From DASUFZ01 sp035541475 (lineage in GTDB: Bacteria; Myxococcota_A; UBA9160; SMWR01), in the NCBI GenBank assembly GCA_035541475.1, contig DATKND010000093.1, positions 1-64,000 on the forward strand: a stretch of 64,000 nt of DNA, written 5' to 3'. Shown here one piece after another: positions 33,712 through 44,163 of this stretch. The first letter of the stretch is position 1; every line of letters begins with the position of its first letter. The notes beneath the pieces were generated by a model. The model ran no database searches and was not told the origin of the DNA. It worked only from the letters and a program-made list of their open reading frames with translations. The position numbers and the translations under genes are program-made.

Positions 33712-34188
33712 ATGATCCGACTCTCGCGCATCACCGACTACGGGATCGTGCTGATGGCTCACCTCGCGGCCTGCCCGGAGGGCGCTCCGCACAACGCGCG
33801 CGAGCTCGCCGCTGAGACACGCCTGCCGGTGCCGGTGGTGAGCAAGGTGCTGAAGGCGCTCGCGCGTGAGGGGCTGCTCGTGTCGCAGCGCGGCGCGAAA
33901 GGTGGCTACGGGCTCGCGCGCGCGCCGCAGCAGATCACGGTGCCGCAGATGATCGCCGCGCTCGAAGGTCGGCCGCTCGGCTTCACGGAGTGCGCCCAGC
34001 ACCCGGGCGCCTGCGCGCAGGAAGCGGCCTGTCACGTGCGCGCTCCCTGGCAGCAGATCAGCCGCGCGGTGCAGGGCGCCCTCGAGCGCATCACGCTCGC
34101 GGACCTCGTCGCGCCCTCGCGATCGAAGATCGTCCCGCTCGCCAGCCTCGGCGTGGACACGAGCGATCTCGACACGCCCTCTTCCTAG
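33712..34188 (+). CDS. Rrf2-family [Fe-S] transcriptional regulator of the suf operon
   Basis: A 158-residue Rrf2/IscR-like regulator. The winged helix is at the N-terminus (MIRLSRITDYGIVLMAHLA, then RLPVPVVSKVLKALAREGLLVSQRGAKGGYGLAR). A cysteine cluster C-x6-C-x5-C follows (CAQHPGACAQEAAC), which in IscR-type proteins holds a [2Fe-2S] cluster. It is the first gene of the SUF operon, 13 bp before sufB, so it most likely senses Fe-S status and represses or activates its own operon through the inverted repeats upstream. Confidence 0.88.
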   Translation: MIRLSRITDYGIVLMAHLAACPEGAPHNARELAAETRLPVPVVSKVLKALAREGLLVSQRGAKGGYGLARAPQQITVPQMIAALEGRPLGFTECAQHPGACAQEAACHVRAPWQQISRAVQGALERITLADLVAPSRSKIVPLASLGVDTSDLDTPSS

Positions 34189-34201
34189 ATCTGGAGCAGC
34201 C

Positions 34202-35659
<1,458 letters not shown>

Positions 35660-35661
35660 GC

Positions 35662-36423
35662 ATGGCCGACGCGCTGCTCGAGCTGCGGGACGTCCACGCC
35701 ACGGCGGGCGACGCTCCGATCCTGCGCGGTGTCGACCTCGTGATCCGCCCGGGCGAGGTGCACGCCGTGATGGGCCCGAACGGCTCCGGCAAGAGCACCC
35801 TCGCCAACGCGCTCGCCGGCCGTCCGTCGGTGCGCGTCACGCGTGGCGAGATCCTCTACGACGGCCGCGATCTCACCGCGCTCTCGCCCGAAGAGCGCGC
35901 GCGCGAGGGCATCTTCCTGGCCTTCCAGTACCCCGTCGAGATCCCCGGCGTCGCGAACCTCTACTTCCTCAAGGCCGCGCTCAACGCGGTGCGCAAGCAT
36001 CGCGGCCAGCCCGAGCTCGACGCGATGGAGTTCCTGCAGCTCGCGCGCCGCAAGATGAAGCTCGTCGAGATGGACGAGAAGCTGATGCAGCGCAGCGTCA
36101 ACGAGGGTTTCTCCGGCGGCGAGAAGAAGCGGAACGAGGTGCTCCAGATGGCGATCCTCGAGCCGCGCCTGGCCGTCCTCGACGAGACCGATTCCGGACT
36201 CGACATCGACGCGCTCCGGATCGTGGCGGGCGGCGTGAACGCGCTCCGCGGCCCGCAGCGCGCGATGCTCGTGATCACGCACTACCAGCGCCTGCTCGAC
36301 TACGTCGAGCCGGACTTCGTGCACGTGCTCGCCGGCGGCCGCATCGCGCGCTCGGGCGGCAAGGAGCTGGCGCGCGAGCTCGAGGAGAAGGGCTACGGCT
36401 GGATCGAGGCGTCCGCGCGATGA
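35662..36423 (+). CDS. sufC: Fe-S assembly ATPase SufC
   Basis: A 253-residue ABC-type ATPase that drives conformational change of the SufBCD complex. Walker A is GPNGSGKST, the Q loop is AFQYPVEIPGV, the signature region is FSGGEKKRNEVLQM (SufC type) and Walker B is LAVLDETDSGLDIDAL. It lies two bases after sufB and overlaps sufD by four bases. Confidence 0.96.
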   Translation: MADALLELRDVHATAGDAPILRGVDLVIRPGEVHAVMGPNGSGKSTLANALAGRPSVRVTRGEILYDGRDLTALSPEERAREGIFLAFQYPVEIPGVANLYFLKAALNAVRKHRGQPELDAMEFLQLARRKMKLVEMDEKLMQRSVNEGFSGGEKKRNEVLQMAILEPRLAVLDETDSGLDIDALRIVAGGVNALRGPQRAMLVITHYQRLLDYVEPDFVHVLAGGRIARSGGKELARELEEKGYGWIEASAR

Positions 36424-37763
36424 GCGCTCTCGATGACGCGCGCGACCGCTTCCTCGCGCTGCACGCGAGCTTCGCGGCGTCGCGCCAGTCCGAGCCCGGC
36501 TGGCTGGCGCGGCTCCGCGCGGACGCGCTCGATGCCTTCCGCGAGCAGGGCCTCCCGCACACGCGCCTCGAGGAATGGCGCCACACCAACGTGACGCCGC
36601 TCGCGAAGGTTCCCCTCGCGCTCGCCACCTCGCCCGCACGCGCCGTCGCGCGCGACGACCTCGAGCACCACGCGTTCCCCGTCTTCGCCTGCAGCGTCTA
36701 CGTGTTCGTGAACGGTCGCTTTGCGCCGGACCTCTCCGCCGCGCAGCGGCTGAACTGCGGCACGACGGTCGAGAGCCTGTCGGAGTTGTTGCGCACCGAT
36801 CCGGAGCGCCTGGCCCCGCGGCTCGGCCGCGACGTCGAGCTGAAGCGACACCCCTTCGCCGCGCTGGCCACCGCCTTCCTCGACGACGGCGCCTGCGTGC
36901 GCGTGCCGCGCGGCGCGGGCGCAGAGCAGCCGATCCATCTCGTGTTCGTGTCGGCGGCGGGCGCCGACGGCGAGCCGCTGCTCTCGCATCCGCGTGTGCT
37001 GATCGAGACGGCGGCGGGCAGCCGGCTCACCTTGATCCAGGACCACGTCGCGGTCGGCACGAGCCCCGGCTTCTCGAACTGCGTGACGGAGGTGGAGGTC
37101 GGCGCCGATGCGCAGGTCGACCTGGTGCTCGTCCAGCGCGAGCCTGACTACCGCTTCCACGTCTCGAACCTGGCGGTGACGCAGGAGCGCGACAGCCGCT
37201 TCGCGGCGCATACGTTCTGCTTCGGCGGCGCGATCGTGCGCAACGACGTCGGCGTGCGGCTGCTCGGCGAAGGCGCCGAGTGCCGGCTCGACGGGCTCTT
37301 CGTCGCCGGCGGCCGCCAGCTCGTCGACAACCACACCTTCGTCGACCACGCGGTGCCGCGCTGCACCAGCCGCGAGACCTACAAGGGCATCGTCGGCGGG
37401 CAGGCGCGCGGCGTCTTCCGCGGCCGCATCCTCGTGCGCCCCGACGCACAGAAGACGTCGGCGCAGCAGTCGAACGCCAACCTGCTGCTCGGCGTGGGCG
37501 CGGAGGTCGACACGAAGCCGCAGCTCGAGATCCTGGCGGACGACGTGAAGTGCAGCCACGGCTCGAGCGTCGGCCAGCTCGATCCGGACGCATTCTTCTA
37601 CCTGCGCTCGCGCGGGCTCTCGGAAGAGGTCGCGCGCGACCTGCTGACTCGCGGCTTCGCGCAGGAGATCCTGCGCGCGCTGCCGCAGCCTGCGCTCTCG
37701 GACGCGCTCGACGACGCGCTCCAGCAGCGCCTCCGGCTCGCGCACGCGGGAGGGCTCGCATGA
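36420..37763 (+). CDS. sufD: Fe-S assembly protein SufD
   Basis: A 447-residue SufD, the SufB paralogue in SufBCD. The N-terminal helical part (PHTRLEEWRHTNVTPLAKV) is followed by the beta-helix and the C-terminal DDVKCSHGSSVGQLDPDAFFYLRSRGLSEE, which includes the conserved histidine implicated in iron acquisition. ATGA overlaps join it to sufC and to sufS. Confidence 0.95.
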   Translation: MSALDDARDRFLALHASFAASRQSEPGWLARLRADALDAFREQGLPHTRLEEWRHTNVTPLAKVPLALATSPARAVARDDLEHHAFPVFACSVYVFVNGRFAPDLSAAQRLNCGTTVESLSELLRTDPERLAPRLGRDVELKRHPFAALATAFLDDGACVRVPRGAGAEQPIHLVFVSAAGADGEPLLSHPRVLIETAAGSRLTLIQDHVAVGTSPGFSNCVTEVEVGADAQVDLVLVQREPDYRFHVSNLAVTQERDSRFAAHTFCFGGAIVRNDVGVRLLGEGAECRLDGLFVAGGRQLVDNHTFVDHAVPRCTSRETYKGIVGGQARGVFRGRILVRPDAQKTSAQQSNANLLLGVGAEVDTKPQLEILADDVKCSHGSSVGQLDPDAFFYLRSRGLSEEVARDLLTRGFAQEILRALPQPALSDALDDALQQRLRLAHAGGLA

Positions 37764-38980
37764 GCTTCGACGCGGAGCGCATCCGCCGCGACTTCCCCGT
37801 GCTCCAGCAGAGCGTGCACGGCAAGCCGCTCGCCTTCCTCGACACCGCCGCGAGCGCGCAGAAGCCGCAGTGCGTGATCGACGCGGTCTCGGAGATGTAC
37901 AGCCGCGACTACGCCAACGTGCACCGCGGCGTCTACGAGCTCTCGCTGCGCGCGACGCGCGCGCTCGACGACGCGCGCGAGCGGATCGCGCGCTTCCTCG
38001 GCGCCGCCGATCCGCGCGAGATCGTCTTCGTCCGCAACGCCACCGAGGCGATCAACCTGGTGGCGCGAAGCCTCGGCGATTCCCGCTTCGGTCCCGGCGA
38101 CGAGATCGTGCTCTCGGAGATGGAGCACCACTCGAACATCGTGCCGTGGCAGATGCTGTGCGAGCGGCGCGGCTGCGTGCTGCGCGTCGCGCCGATCGAC
38201 GACCGCGGCGCGCTGCGCCTCGACGCCTTCGAGGCGCTGCTCTCTCCGCGCACGCGGCTGGTCGCGCTCTCGCACGTCTCGAACGTGCTCGGCACGGTGA
38301 ACCCGATCGACCGGATCGTGGCGCTCTGCCGCGCGCGCGGCGCACTGCTCTGCGTCGACGGCGCGCAGGCCGCGCCGCACCTGCCGGTCGACGTGCAGTC
38401 GCTCGGCTGCGATTTCTACGCACTCTCGGGTCACAAGCTCTACGGGCCGTCGGGCATCGGCGTCCTGTGGGCGCGCGCGGAGCTGCTCGAGTCGATGCCG
38501 CCCTTCCTCGGCGGCGGCGGCATGATCGCGTCGGTCCACTTCGAGAAGACGACCTACGCCGGCATCCCGGCGCGCTTCGAGGCCGGCACGCCGGACATCG
38601 CGGGCGCGGTCGGCCTCGGCGCGGCCGTCGCCTACGTCGAGCGGATCGGGATGGACGCCGTCGCCCGCCACGAGCACGCGCTCGGGGAGTACGCCGCGCA
38701 GGCGCTGGCAAACGTGCCGGGCCTGCGCGTCTTCGGGACCGCGCCGGGCAAGGCGGCCGTCTACTCCTTCGAGCTCGAGGGCGTGCACCCCCACGACGTC
38801 GGCACGATCCTCGACGCCGAGGGCGTGGCCGTGCGCGCCGGACACCACTGCGCGCAGCCGCTGATGGAACGCTTCGGCGTGCCGGCCATGGTGCGCGCCT
38901 CGCTCGCGCTCTACAACACGCGCGCCGACGTCGATGCGCTCGTGCGCGGTCTCGCGCGCGTGCGCGAGGTCTTCGCCTGA
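37760..38980 (+). CDS. sufS: Cysteine desulfurase SufS
   Basis: A 406-residue PLP enzyme that takes sulfur from cysteine. The PLP lysine is in ALSGHKLYGPSGIG, the PLP aspartate and histidine in CVDGAQAAPHLPVD, and the catalytic cysteine in VRAGHHCAQPLMERFG. It shows the type II (SufS) short active-site loop. In this operon it passes sulfur to SufU, encoded next with a one-base TGATG overlap. Confidence 0.96.
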   Translation: MSFDAERIRRDFPVLQQSVHGKPLAFLDTAASAQKPQCVIDAVSEMYSRDYANVHRGVYELSLRATRALDDARERIARFLGAADPREIVFVRNATEAINLVARSLGDSRFGPGDEIVLSEMEHHSNIVPWQMLCERRGCVLRVAPIDDRGALRLDAFEALLSPRTRLVALSHVSNVLGTVNPIDRIVALCRARGALLCVDGAQAAPHLPVDVQSLGCDFYALSGHKLYGPSGIGVLWARAELLESMPPFLGGGGMIASVHFEKTTYAGIPARFEAGTPDIAGAVGLGAAVAYVERIGMDAVARHEHALGEYAAQALANVPGLRVFGTAPGKAAVYSFELEGVHPHDVGTILDAEGVAVRAGHHCAQPLMERFGVPAMVRASLALYNTRADVDALVRGLARVREVFA

Positions 38981-39423
38981 TGTCCGAGCTGCGCGAGCTC
39001 TACCAGTCCGTGATCCTCGACCACAACCGGAGCCCGCGGAACCGCGGCGAGCCCGACGGCGCCAACCGGCGCGCCGAGGGCCACAACCCGCTCTGCGGCG
39101 ATCACGTGATCGTGTCGGCGCGCGTGTCGGGCGACCGCATCGAGGCGGTGGGCTTCGACGGGCGCGGCTGCGCGATCTCTACGGCGTCCGCGTCGCTGAT
39201 GACGGAAGCCGTGCGCGGCCGCTCGCAGGCCGAGGTGAAGCAGCTGTTCGAGGATTTCCGCCGGCTCGTCACGTCGGGGGAGACGCGGCCGGCATGCTCG
39301 CTCGGCAAGCTCGAGGTCTTCGCCGGCGTCCACGAGTTCCCGCTGCGGGTCAAGTGCGCCACGCTCTGCTGGCACGCGCTTCGGGCCGCGCTCGAGGGCG
39401 GCGAGTCGGTGAGCACGGAGTGA
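38980..39423 (+). CDS. sufU: Sulfur-transfer protein SufU
   Basis: A 147-residue SufU, the zinc-dependent sulfur acceptor of SufS. It keeps the cysteines of the family: HNPLCGDHV, GRGCAISTAS and CATLCWHALRAAL. The insertion between them (FRRLVTSGETRPACSLGKLEVFAGVHEFPLRVK) distinguishes SufU from IscU. The operon lacks sufE and sufA, as in many Gram-positive and deltaproteobacterial SUF systems. Confidence 0.95.
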   Translation: MSELRELYQSVILDHNRSPRNRGEPDGANRRAEGHNPLCGDHVIVSARVSGDRIEAVGFDGRGCAISTASASLMTEAVRGRSQAEVKQLFEDFRRLVTSGETRPACSLGKLEVFAGVHEFPLRVKCATLCWHALRAALEGGESVSTE

Positions 39424-39425
39424 GC

Positions 39426-39803
39426 ATGCAGAGCGAGAACGCGAGCTCGGAGACCACAGGCCCCGAGGCGGCTCGCATCGTCGAAGCGCCCGATGCGATG
39501 CGCGAGGTCGGCGAGAAGATCGTCGAGCAGCTGAAGACGGTCTTCGATCCGGAGATTCCCGTCGACATCTACGAGCTCGGCCTCGTCTACAAGGTGCAGG
39601 TCGACGCGGAGGGCGCGACCACGATCCGCATGACCTTGACCTCGCCGATGTGCCCGGCGGCCGAGGAGCTGCCGCCGGAGGTGGAATCGAAGGCGCGCAG
39701 CGTCGAGGGCGTGACCGCCGTGACGCTCGACCTCGTCTGGGATCCGCCGTGGTCGCCGGCGATGATGTCGGAGGCGGCGAAGTTGGAACTCGGGATGCTC
39801 TGA
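39426..39803 (+). CDS. sufT: SufT/MIP18-family Fe-S carrier protein
   Basis: A 125-residue DUF59 protein. The core is VFDPEIPVDIYELGLVYKVQV and the conserved TSPMCPAAEELPPEVESKA, with the functional cysteine. SufT proteins help mature Fe-S proteins under high demand. It follows sufU by two bases and closes the operon. The dispersed repeat copy C starts immediately after its stop. Confidence 0.92.
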   Translation: MQSENASSETTGPEAARIVEAPDAMREVGEKIVEQLKTVFDPEIPVDIYELGLVYKVQVDAEGATTIRMTLTSPMCPAAEELPPEVESKARSVEGVTAVTLDLVWDPPWSPAMMSEAAKLELGML

Positions 39804-39805
39804 AA

Positions 39806-39864
39806 GCGCGGCGGAGCCGCGCGCGCGAGCCGCAGGCGAGCGAAGTTCAGAAGATGAGACCCGG
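39806..39864 (+). repeat. Dispersed hairpin element, copy C, directly after sufT
   Basis: Hairpin GCGCGGC-GGA-GCCGCGC (39806-39822), a second short GCC-GCA-GGC hairpin, then GAGCGAAGTTCAGAAG, five bases, GACCCGG. The element begins two bases after the sufT stop codon, on the coding strand of the suf operon. Confidence 0.78.
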
Positions 39865-39896
39865 TTGGTGAGGTTCCGCAGTCCGCTGGCGTTCGC

Positions 39897-41063
39897 GTGA
39901 ATCCCTTCTTCGCCGCGTCGTTCCTTGCGTTCGGGGTGGTGCTCGTGCTGCCGGGCGCGCACCAGGCCGATCTCGCGCGCGAGCTCCATCTCGACCTCGC
40001 GAGGTCCGGGCTGCTCGCCTCCGCACTCGCGGCGGGGCTCGGCGTCGGCGTCGTCGCCGCGGGGCCGCTCTTCGACCGGATGCCGCGCCGGCCGCTCTTC
40101 GTCGGCGCGCTCGGCATCGCCGCGGCGGCGCTGCTCTCGGTGCGCGACGCGATGTCGTTCGGCGCGTGGCTCGCGCGCATCGCGGCGGCGGGCGTCGGCA
40201 TCGGCCTCTACGACACGCTGATCAACGCCGCCGTGGCCGAGCGCTACCGCGAGCACGCGGCGCGGCCGATGTCGCTCCTGCACGCGGCCGCGACGGCGGG
40301 CGCGATGGCGGGTCCGCTGATCGCCTCGGCCTTCGATGCGCGCGGGAGCTTCGTCGCGTCGTTTCGCTGTGTCGGTGCGGCGCACGTGGCGCTCGCGCTG
40401 TGGGCGGTCTGCCTGCGTTTCCCCGACCCCGTGTCCCACGCCGAGGCGCACGCCGGCGATCCGGATGGGGGGCGCCGCGGTGCGGGCTGGATCGCCGCGC
40501 GCGTCGCGCCCTTCGCCGCGATCGCCTTCGCGTACGTCGGCGTCGAGGCGTCGATGACGATCTTCGCGGTCCCGTATGCAACCGGCGCGCTCGAGCTCTC
40601 CGCGGCGCGCGGAGCCTCCGCGATCAGTGCCTTCTGGCTCGGCCTGCTCTGCGGCCGCGTCGGCGTGCTCGCGCTTCCCGTCGCACTCGGACCGCGCACC
40701 TTGACCGCGTCGGGCGCGCTCGCCGCGAGCGCGATCGTGGCTGGCGTCGCGACGCGACTCGGTGCCGTCGAGCTGACCTTCCTCGCGACCGGCGTCGCGC
40801 TCGGCTGCGTCTACCCGCTGATCATGGCGCTCGTCGGCGACCGCGTGCGACACGCGCGTGGGACGGCGGCGGGGCTCGCGGCCGGAGCGGGCGCGCTCGG
40901 CGGATCCGCGGTGCCCTGGCTCACCGGCGCGATCGGCGACGCGCAGGGAGTCGCGGTCGGCGTCGCGAGCCTGGCCGGCTGGTGCGGCGCGATCGCGGCG
41001 TCTGCCGCGCTGACGGCCTTGCCGGCGAAGAGCCGGTCGGCACGAGACGGAGGCCCTGCGTGA
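39897..41063 (+). CDS. Major facilitator superfamily transporter
   Basis: A 388-residue membrane protein with twelve hydrophobic segments. It starts GTG with MNPFFAASFLAFGVVLVLPG and has GPLFDRMPRRPLFVGAL as the loop between helices 2 and 3. It resembles fucose-permease-like MFS proteins. Its stop overlaps the metallopeptidase start as GTGA, and that gene overlaps an ATP-grasp ligase gene, so it may export or import a product handled by those two enzymes. Confidence 0.8.
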   Translation: MNPFFAASFLAFGVVLVLPGAHQADLARELHLDLARSGLLASALAAGLGVGVVAAGPLFDRMPRRPLFVGALGIAAAALLSVRDAMSFGAWLARIAAAGVGIGLYDTLINAAVAERYREHAARPMSLLHAAATAGAMAGPLIASAFDARGSFVASFRCVGAAHVALALWAVCLRFPDPVSHAEAHAGDPDGGRRGAGWIAARVAPFAAIAFAYVGVEASMTIFAVPYATGALELSAARGASAISAFWLGLLCGRVGVLALPVALGPRTLTASGALAASAIVAGVATRLGAVELTFLATGVALGCVYPLIMALVGDRVRHARGTAAGLAAGAGALGGSAVPWLTGAIGDAQGVAVGVASLAGWCGAIAASAALTALPAKSRSARDGGPA

Positions 41064-42091
41064 AGCGCAAGACTTCGCGCCGGCACGAGCCCTGGTGGGC
41101 GAAGCTGCCGACGCAAGAGCTGCTCGACGTCCGCATCTGCGACCTCGGGCTCTCGCTCGACGCGACGCCGCTCGCCTCGCGGATCGAGCGCCTGCACGCC
41201 GAGCTCGCGCGCGCGGGCTTCCGCTTCCGACCGCACGTGTGGCTGTCGACGGCGTGGTTCTCGCCCGACGGAGTCCCCGGCTTCGCGGTGCCGTTCTACC
41301 TCGCGCACCCGCGGCTCACGGCGCTTGAGCGCGCTCACATGTTCGAAGTGGAAGGCGGGACGCGGTCGGGCTTCGCGAGGCTCGTGCGCCACGAGGCCGC
41401 GCACGCGCTCGACCACGCCTACCACGTCCACCGCCGCAAGGACTGGCGCGATGCCTTCGGCCTCGCGTCCTCGCCCTACCGGCGCGGCTACGTGCCGCGC
41501 CCCGGCAGCCGCCACTACGTGCACCACCTCGACCGCTACTACGCGCAGAGCCACCCGATCGAGGACTTCGCCGAGACGTTCGCGGTATGGCTCGGCGCGC
41601 CGCGCAGCCGCTGGCGCCGCGAGTACGCGGGCTGGCCCGCGCTGCGGAAGCTCGAGTACGTGGACGCTCTGATGCGGGAGATCCGGGAGCGAGCGCCGAG
41701 CGTGCGCTCGCGCGAGCGCACCGAGTCGCTGCCGCAGGTGAGCATCTCGCTGCGCGAGCACTACCGGCGGCGGCGCTCCACCTGGGGCGACGCGGACCTG
41801 CGCGTCTACGATCGCGACCTCGCGCGCCTGTTCGGTGCCGGCGGACGCGGCAGGCGCGCCTCGATGTTCCTGCGCGAGCGGCGCGTGTCGCTGCGGACGC
41901 AGGTCGCGCGCTGGACCGGACAACGGCCGTTCGTGGTGGACGAGGTGCTCTCCGGCATGATCCGGCGCAGCCGCGACCTCGGGCTCCGGCTGGCGCACCG
42001 CGAGCGCGAGACGGCCGAGGGCGCCGCGGTGCTGGTCGCGATGCACACCTTGCGCATCCGCCGCATGCGTTACCGGGAGTACGCGCGATGA
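41060..42091 (+). CDS. Putative zinc metallopeptidase (HEAAH type) coupled to an ATP-grasp ligase
   Basis: A 343-residue cytoplasmic protein. The zincin motif HEAAH is at 111-115 (RLVRHEAAHALDHAYHVHRRKDW), and a likely third ligand glutamate lies in IEDFAETFAVWL at about 168-176. This is the putative zinc-binding metallopeptidase family whose genes are frequently next to D-alanine-D-alanine-ligase-like ATP-grasp genes. Substrate and reaction are unknown. It is translationally coupled at both ends (GTGA upstream, ATGA downstream). Confidence 0.75.
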   Translation: MKRKTSRRHEPWWAKLPTQELLDVRICDLGLSLDATPLASRIERLHAELARAGFRFRPHVWLSTAWFSPDGVPGFAVPFYLAHPRLTALERAHMFEVEGGTRSGFARLVRHEAAHALDHAYHVHRRKDWRDAFGLASSPYRRGYVPRPGSRHYVHHLDRYYAQSHPIEDFAETFAVWLGAPRSRWRREYAGWPALRKLEYVDALMREIRERAPSVRSRERTESLPQVSISLREHYRRRRSTWGDADLRVYDRDLARLFGAGGRGRRASMFLRERRVSLRTQVARWTGQRPFVVDEVLSGMIRRSRDLGLRLAHRERETAEGAAVLVAMHTLRIRRMRYREYAR

Positions 42092-43107
42092 GTCGTCATC
42101 GCGTCGTGGTCCTGTGTCACGAGGATCTGGTGCCGCCGGACTCGATCGAGGGACTCCCGGCGTCGGAGGTCGACGCCTTCCGCACCGAGTACGACGTCGC
42201 GCGCGCGCTGCGCGAGCTCGGCCACGAGGTGCAGGTGGTCGGCGTCTCGGACGACCTCGCGCCGATCCGCAGCGTCGCGCTCGGCTTCGACCCGCACGTC
42301 GTCTTCAACCTGCTGATGGAGTTCCGCGACGTCGGGAACTACCAGGCCCACGTGACGAGCTACCTCGAGCTCCTCGGCGTCTGCTTCACGGGCTGTCACG
42401 CGCGCGGCATCCTGCTGACGCGCGACAAGGCGCTGTGCAAGAAGATCCTGCGCTACCACCGCGTGCCGACGCCTCGCTTCGCCGTGTTCGAGCGCGGCGC
42501 GCCCGTGCGCGTGCCGCGCCGCGAGCTCTCCTTCCCCCTGATCGTGAAGTCGGTCGACGAGGAGGCGTCTCTCGGCATCGCGCAGGCCTCGGTGGTCTCG
42601 GACGAGGCGCATCTGCGCGAGCGCGTCGAGTTCGTGCACCGCAGCATCGGCACGGACGCGATCGCGGAGGAGTACATCGAGGGGCGCGAGCTCACTCAGA
42701 GCATCCTCGGCAACCAGCGGCTCCAGGCGTTCCCGCCGTGGGAGCTCTTCTTCGACAAGCTGCCGGAGGGCAGCCTGCCGATCGCGACGGCGCGCGCGAA
42801 GTTCGACCGGAAGTACCAGGCGCGCGTCGGCATCGACTCGGGGCCGGCGCGCGCGCTGCCGGATGCGACGGCCGCGCGCATCGCGCGGCTTTGCAAGCGC
42901 GTGTACCGTGTGCTCGGCCTCTCGGGTTACGCGCGCCTCGACCTGCGCCTCGCGCCGGACGGACAGGTCCACGTGATCGAGGTGAATTCCACGCCGGACG
43001 TCGCGGAGGGCGAGGACTTCGCGGATTCCGCGAGGGCCGTGGGCATCTCGTATCCGCAGCTGATCCAGCGGATCGTGGCGCTCGGCATCTCGTACGGACG
43101 GCGCTAG
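42088..43107 (+). CDS. D-alanine-D-alanine-ligase-like ATP-grasp enzyme
   Basis: A 339-residue ATP-grasp ligase. The N-terminal domain resembles D-Ala-D-Ala ligase (VVVLCHEDLVPPDS, EYDVARALRELGHEVQVVGV). The ATP-grasp core has FPLIVKSVDEEASLGIAQ, EEYIEGRELTQSILGN and the magnesium motif VIEVNSTPDV. It would ligate a carboxylate to an amine at the expense of ATP. It is not a canonical Ddl: no other peptidoglycan gene is near, and the preceding gene is a metallopeptidase. A role in making or editing a small peptide is inferred from context. Confidence 0.8.
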   Translation: MSRHRVVVLCHEDLVPPDSIEGLPASEVDAFRTEYDVARALRELGHEVQVVGVSDDLAPIRSVALGFDPHVVFNLLMEFRDVGNYQAHVTSYLELLGVCFTGCHARGILLTRDKALCKKILRYHRVPTPRFAVFERGAPVRVPRRELSFPLIVKSVDEEASLGIAQASVVSDEAHLRERVEFVHRSIGTDAIAEEYIEGRELTQSILGNQRLQAFPPWELFFDKLPEGSLPIATARAKFDRKYQARVGIDSGPARALPDATAARIARLCKRVYRVLGLSGYARLDLRLAPDGQVHVIEVNSTPDVAEGEDFADSARAVGISYPQLIQRIVALGISYGRR

Positions 43108-43110
43108 CAA

Positions 43111-43174
43111 GCGACCGCGAAGCGGTCGCGCGCAGCGAGCCGCAGGCGAGCGGAGATCAGACGTACAGACCCGG
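43111..43174 (+). repeat. Dispersed hairpin element, copy D, directly after the ATP-grasp gene
   Basis: Perfect hairpin GCGACCGC-GAA-GCGGTCGC (43111-43129), a second GCC-GCA-GGC hairpin, then the tail GAGCGGAGATCAGACGTACAGACCCGG. It begins three bases after the stop codon of the ATP-grasp gene. Confidence 0.78.
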
Positions 43175-43233
43175 ACGGGGATGTCTCGTGGTTTGCCGGC
43201 GAAGGCGCGGGGTCATCCGTATGCTCCCCCGCC

Positions 43234-44163
43234 TTGCTGGGCGCGGCGCAGATCCTGGTGACGGGCGCGAACGGCCAACTCGGCCGTCGTGTGCTCCAGC
43301 GCCTGGCGCACATGCAGCCGCCGCGGCGAACGCGGGCCGTCGTGCGCTCCGAGCGCGCGGCGAAGATCGTGCGCGCCAGCGCAGGCGCGGGGACAGACGT
43401 GTGCGTCACCTCGGGACTCGACGCGGAGGCGCTCTCCGCGGCCGCGGCCGGGTGCGACGCGGCGGTCCACCTCGCGGGCATCCTCAAGGAGACCCGCGCG
43501 AACCGCTACGAGGACGCGCACGAGCGGCCCGCGCGTGCGCTCGCCGACGCGGCGCCGAAGGCGGGCCTGCGGCGCATCGTCTGCGTCAGCATCCTCGGCT
43601 CGCGTCCCGACTCGCGCAATCGCGCGCTCGCCTCGAAGGGCCGCGCGGAGGAGATCCTGCTGCGCGGTGCGGTGCCCGCGCTGATCCTGCGCGTGCCGAT
43701 GGTGCTCGGTTCCGGCGATCCGGCGAGCGAGGCGCTGCGGCGGCAAGCGCTGGCCGGGCGAGTGTCGCTCGTCCGTGGCGGCGCGACGCTCGAGCAGCCG
43801 ATCGCGGCCGGCGACGTGGTGGAGGCGATCGCGGCCGCGCTCGCTCGCCCGGAGCCGCTCCGCGGTGCGCTCGATCTGGCGGGCCCCGAGTCGCTGACGC
43901 ACCGGGAGCTGGTGCTGCGCGCGGCGCGTGTGCTCGGCCGCGACGTCCGCATCCGCGGCATTCCGTACGCGCTGGCCTTCGCGTTCGCCTGGCTGGCCGA
44001 GAAGCTCCTCGCGAATCCGCCGCTCACGCCGGCCATGCTCGGCGTGCTCGAGCACGACGACGCGATCGATCCCGCCGAGGCGGAGCGGCGCCTCGGCCTC
44101 AGGCTGACACCCCTCGACGAGACGTTGCGGCGCGCGCTGCTCGCAGCGGAGGAGAACCGATGA
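43234..44163 (+). CDS. NAD(P)-binding epimerase/NmrA-like protein
   Basis: A 309-residue atypical short-chain dehydrogenase with the Rossmann motif VTGANGQLGRRVLQRL, DAAVHLAGI, and a C-terminal LDLAGPESLTHRELVLRAARVLGR segment typical of NmrA/complex-I-intermediate-associated proteins. The YxxxK catalytic pair is not evident: the region after SVSILG reads SRPDSRNRALASKGRAEEIL. It may therefore bind NAD(P) for structure or sensing. It starts at TTG and overlaps the flippase-like gene by ATGA. Confidence 0.78.
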   Translation: MLGAAQILVTGANGQLGRRVLQRLAHMQPPRRTRAVVRSERAAKIVRASAGAGTDVCVTSGLDAEALSAAAAGCDAAVHLAGILKETRANRYEDAHERPARALADAAPKAGLRRIVCVSILGSRPDSRNRALASKGRAEEILLRGAVPALILRVPMVLGSGDPASEALRRQALAGRVSLVRGGATLEQPIAAGDVVEAIAAALARPEPLRGALDLAGPESLTHRELVLRAARVLGRDVRIRGIPYALAFAFAWLAEKLLANPPLTPAMLGVLEHDDAIDPAEAERRLGLRLTPLDETLRRALLAAEENR

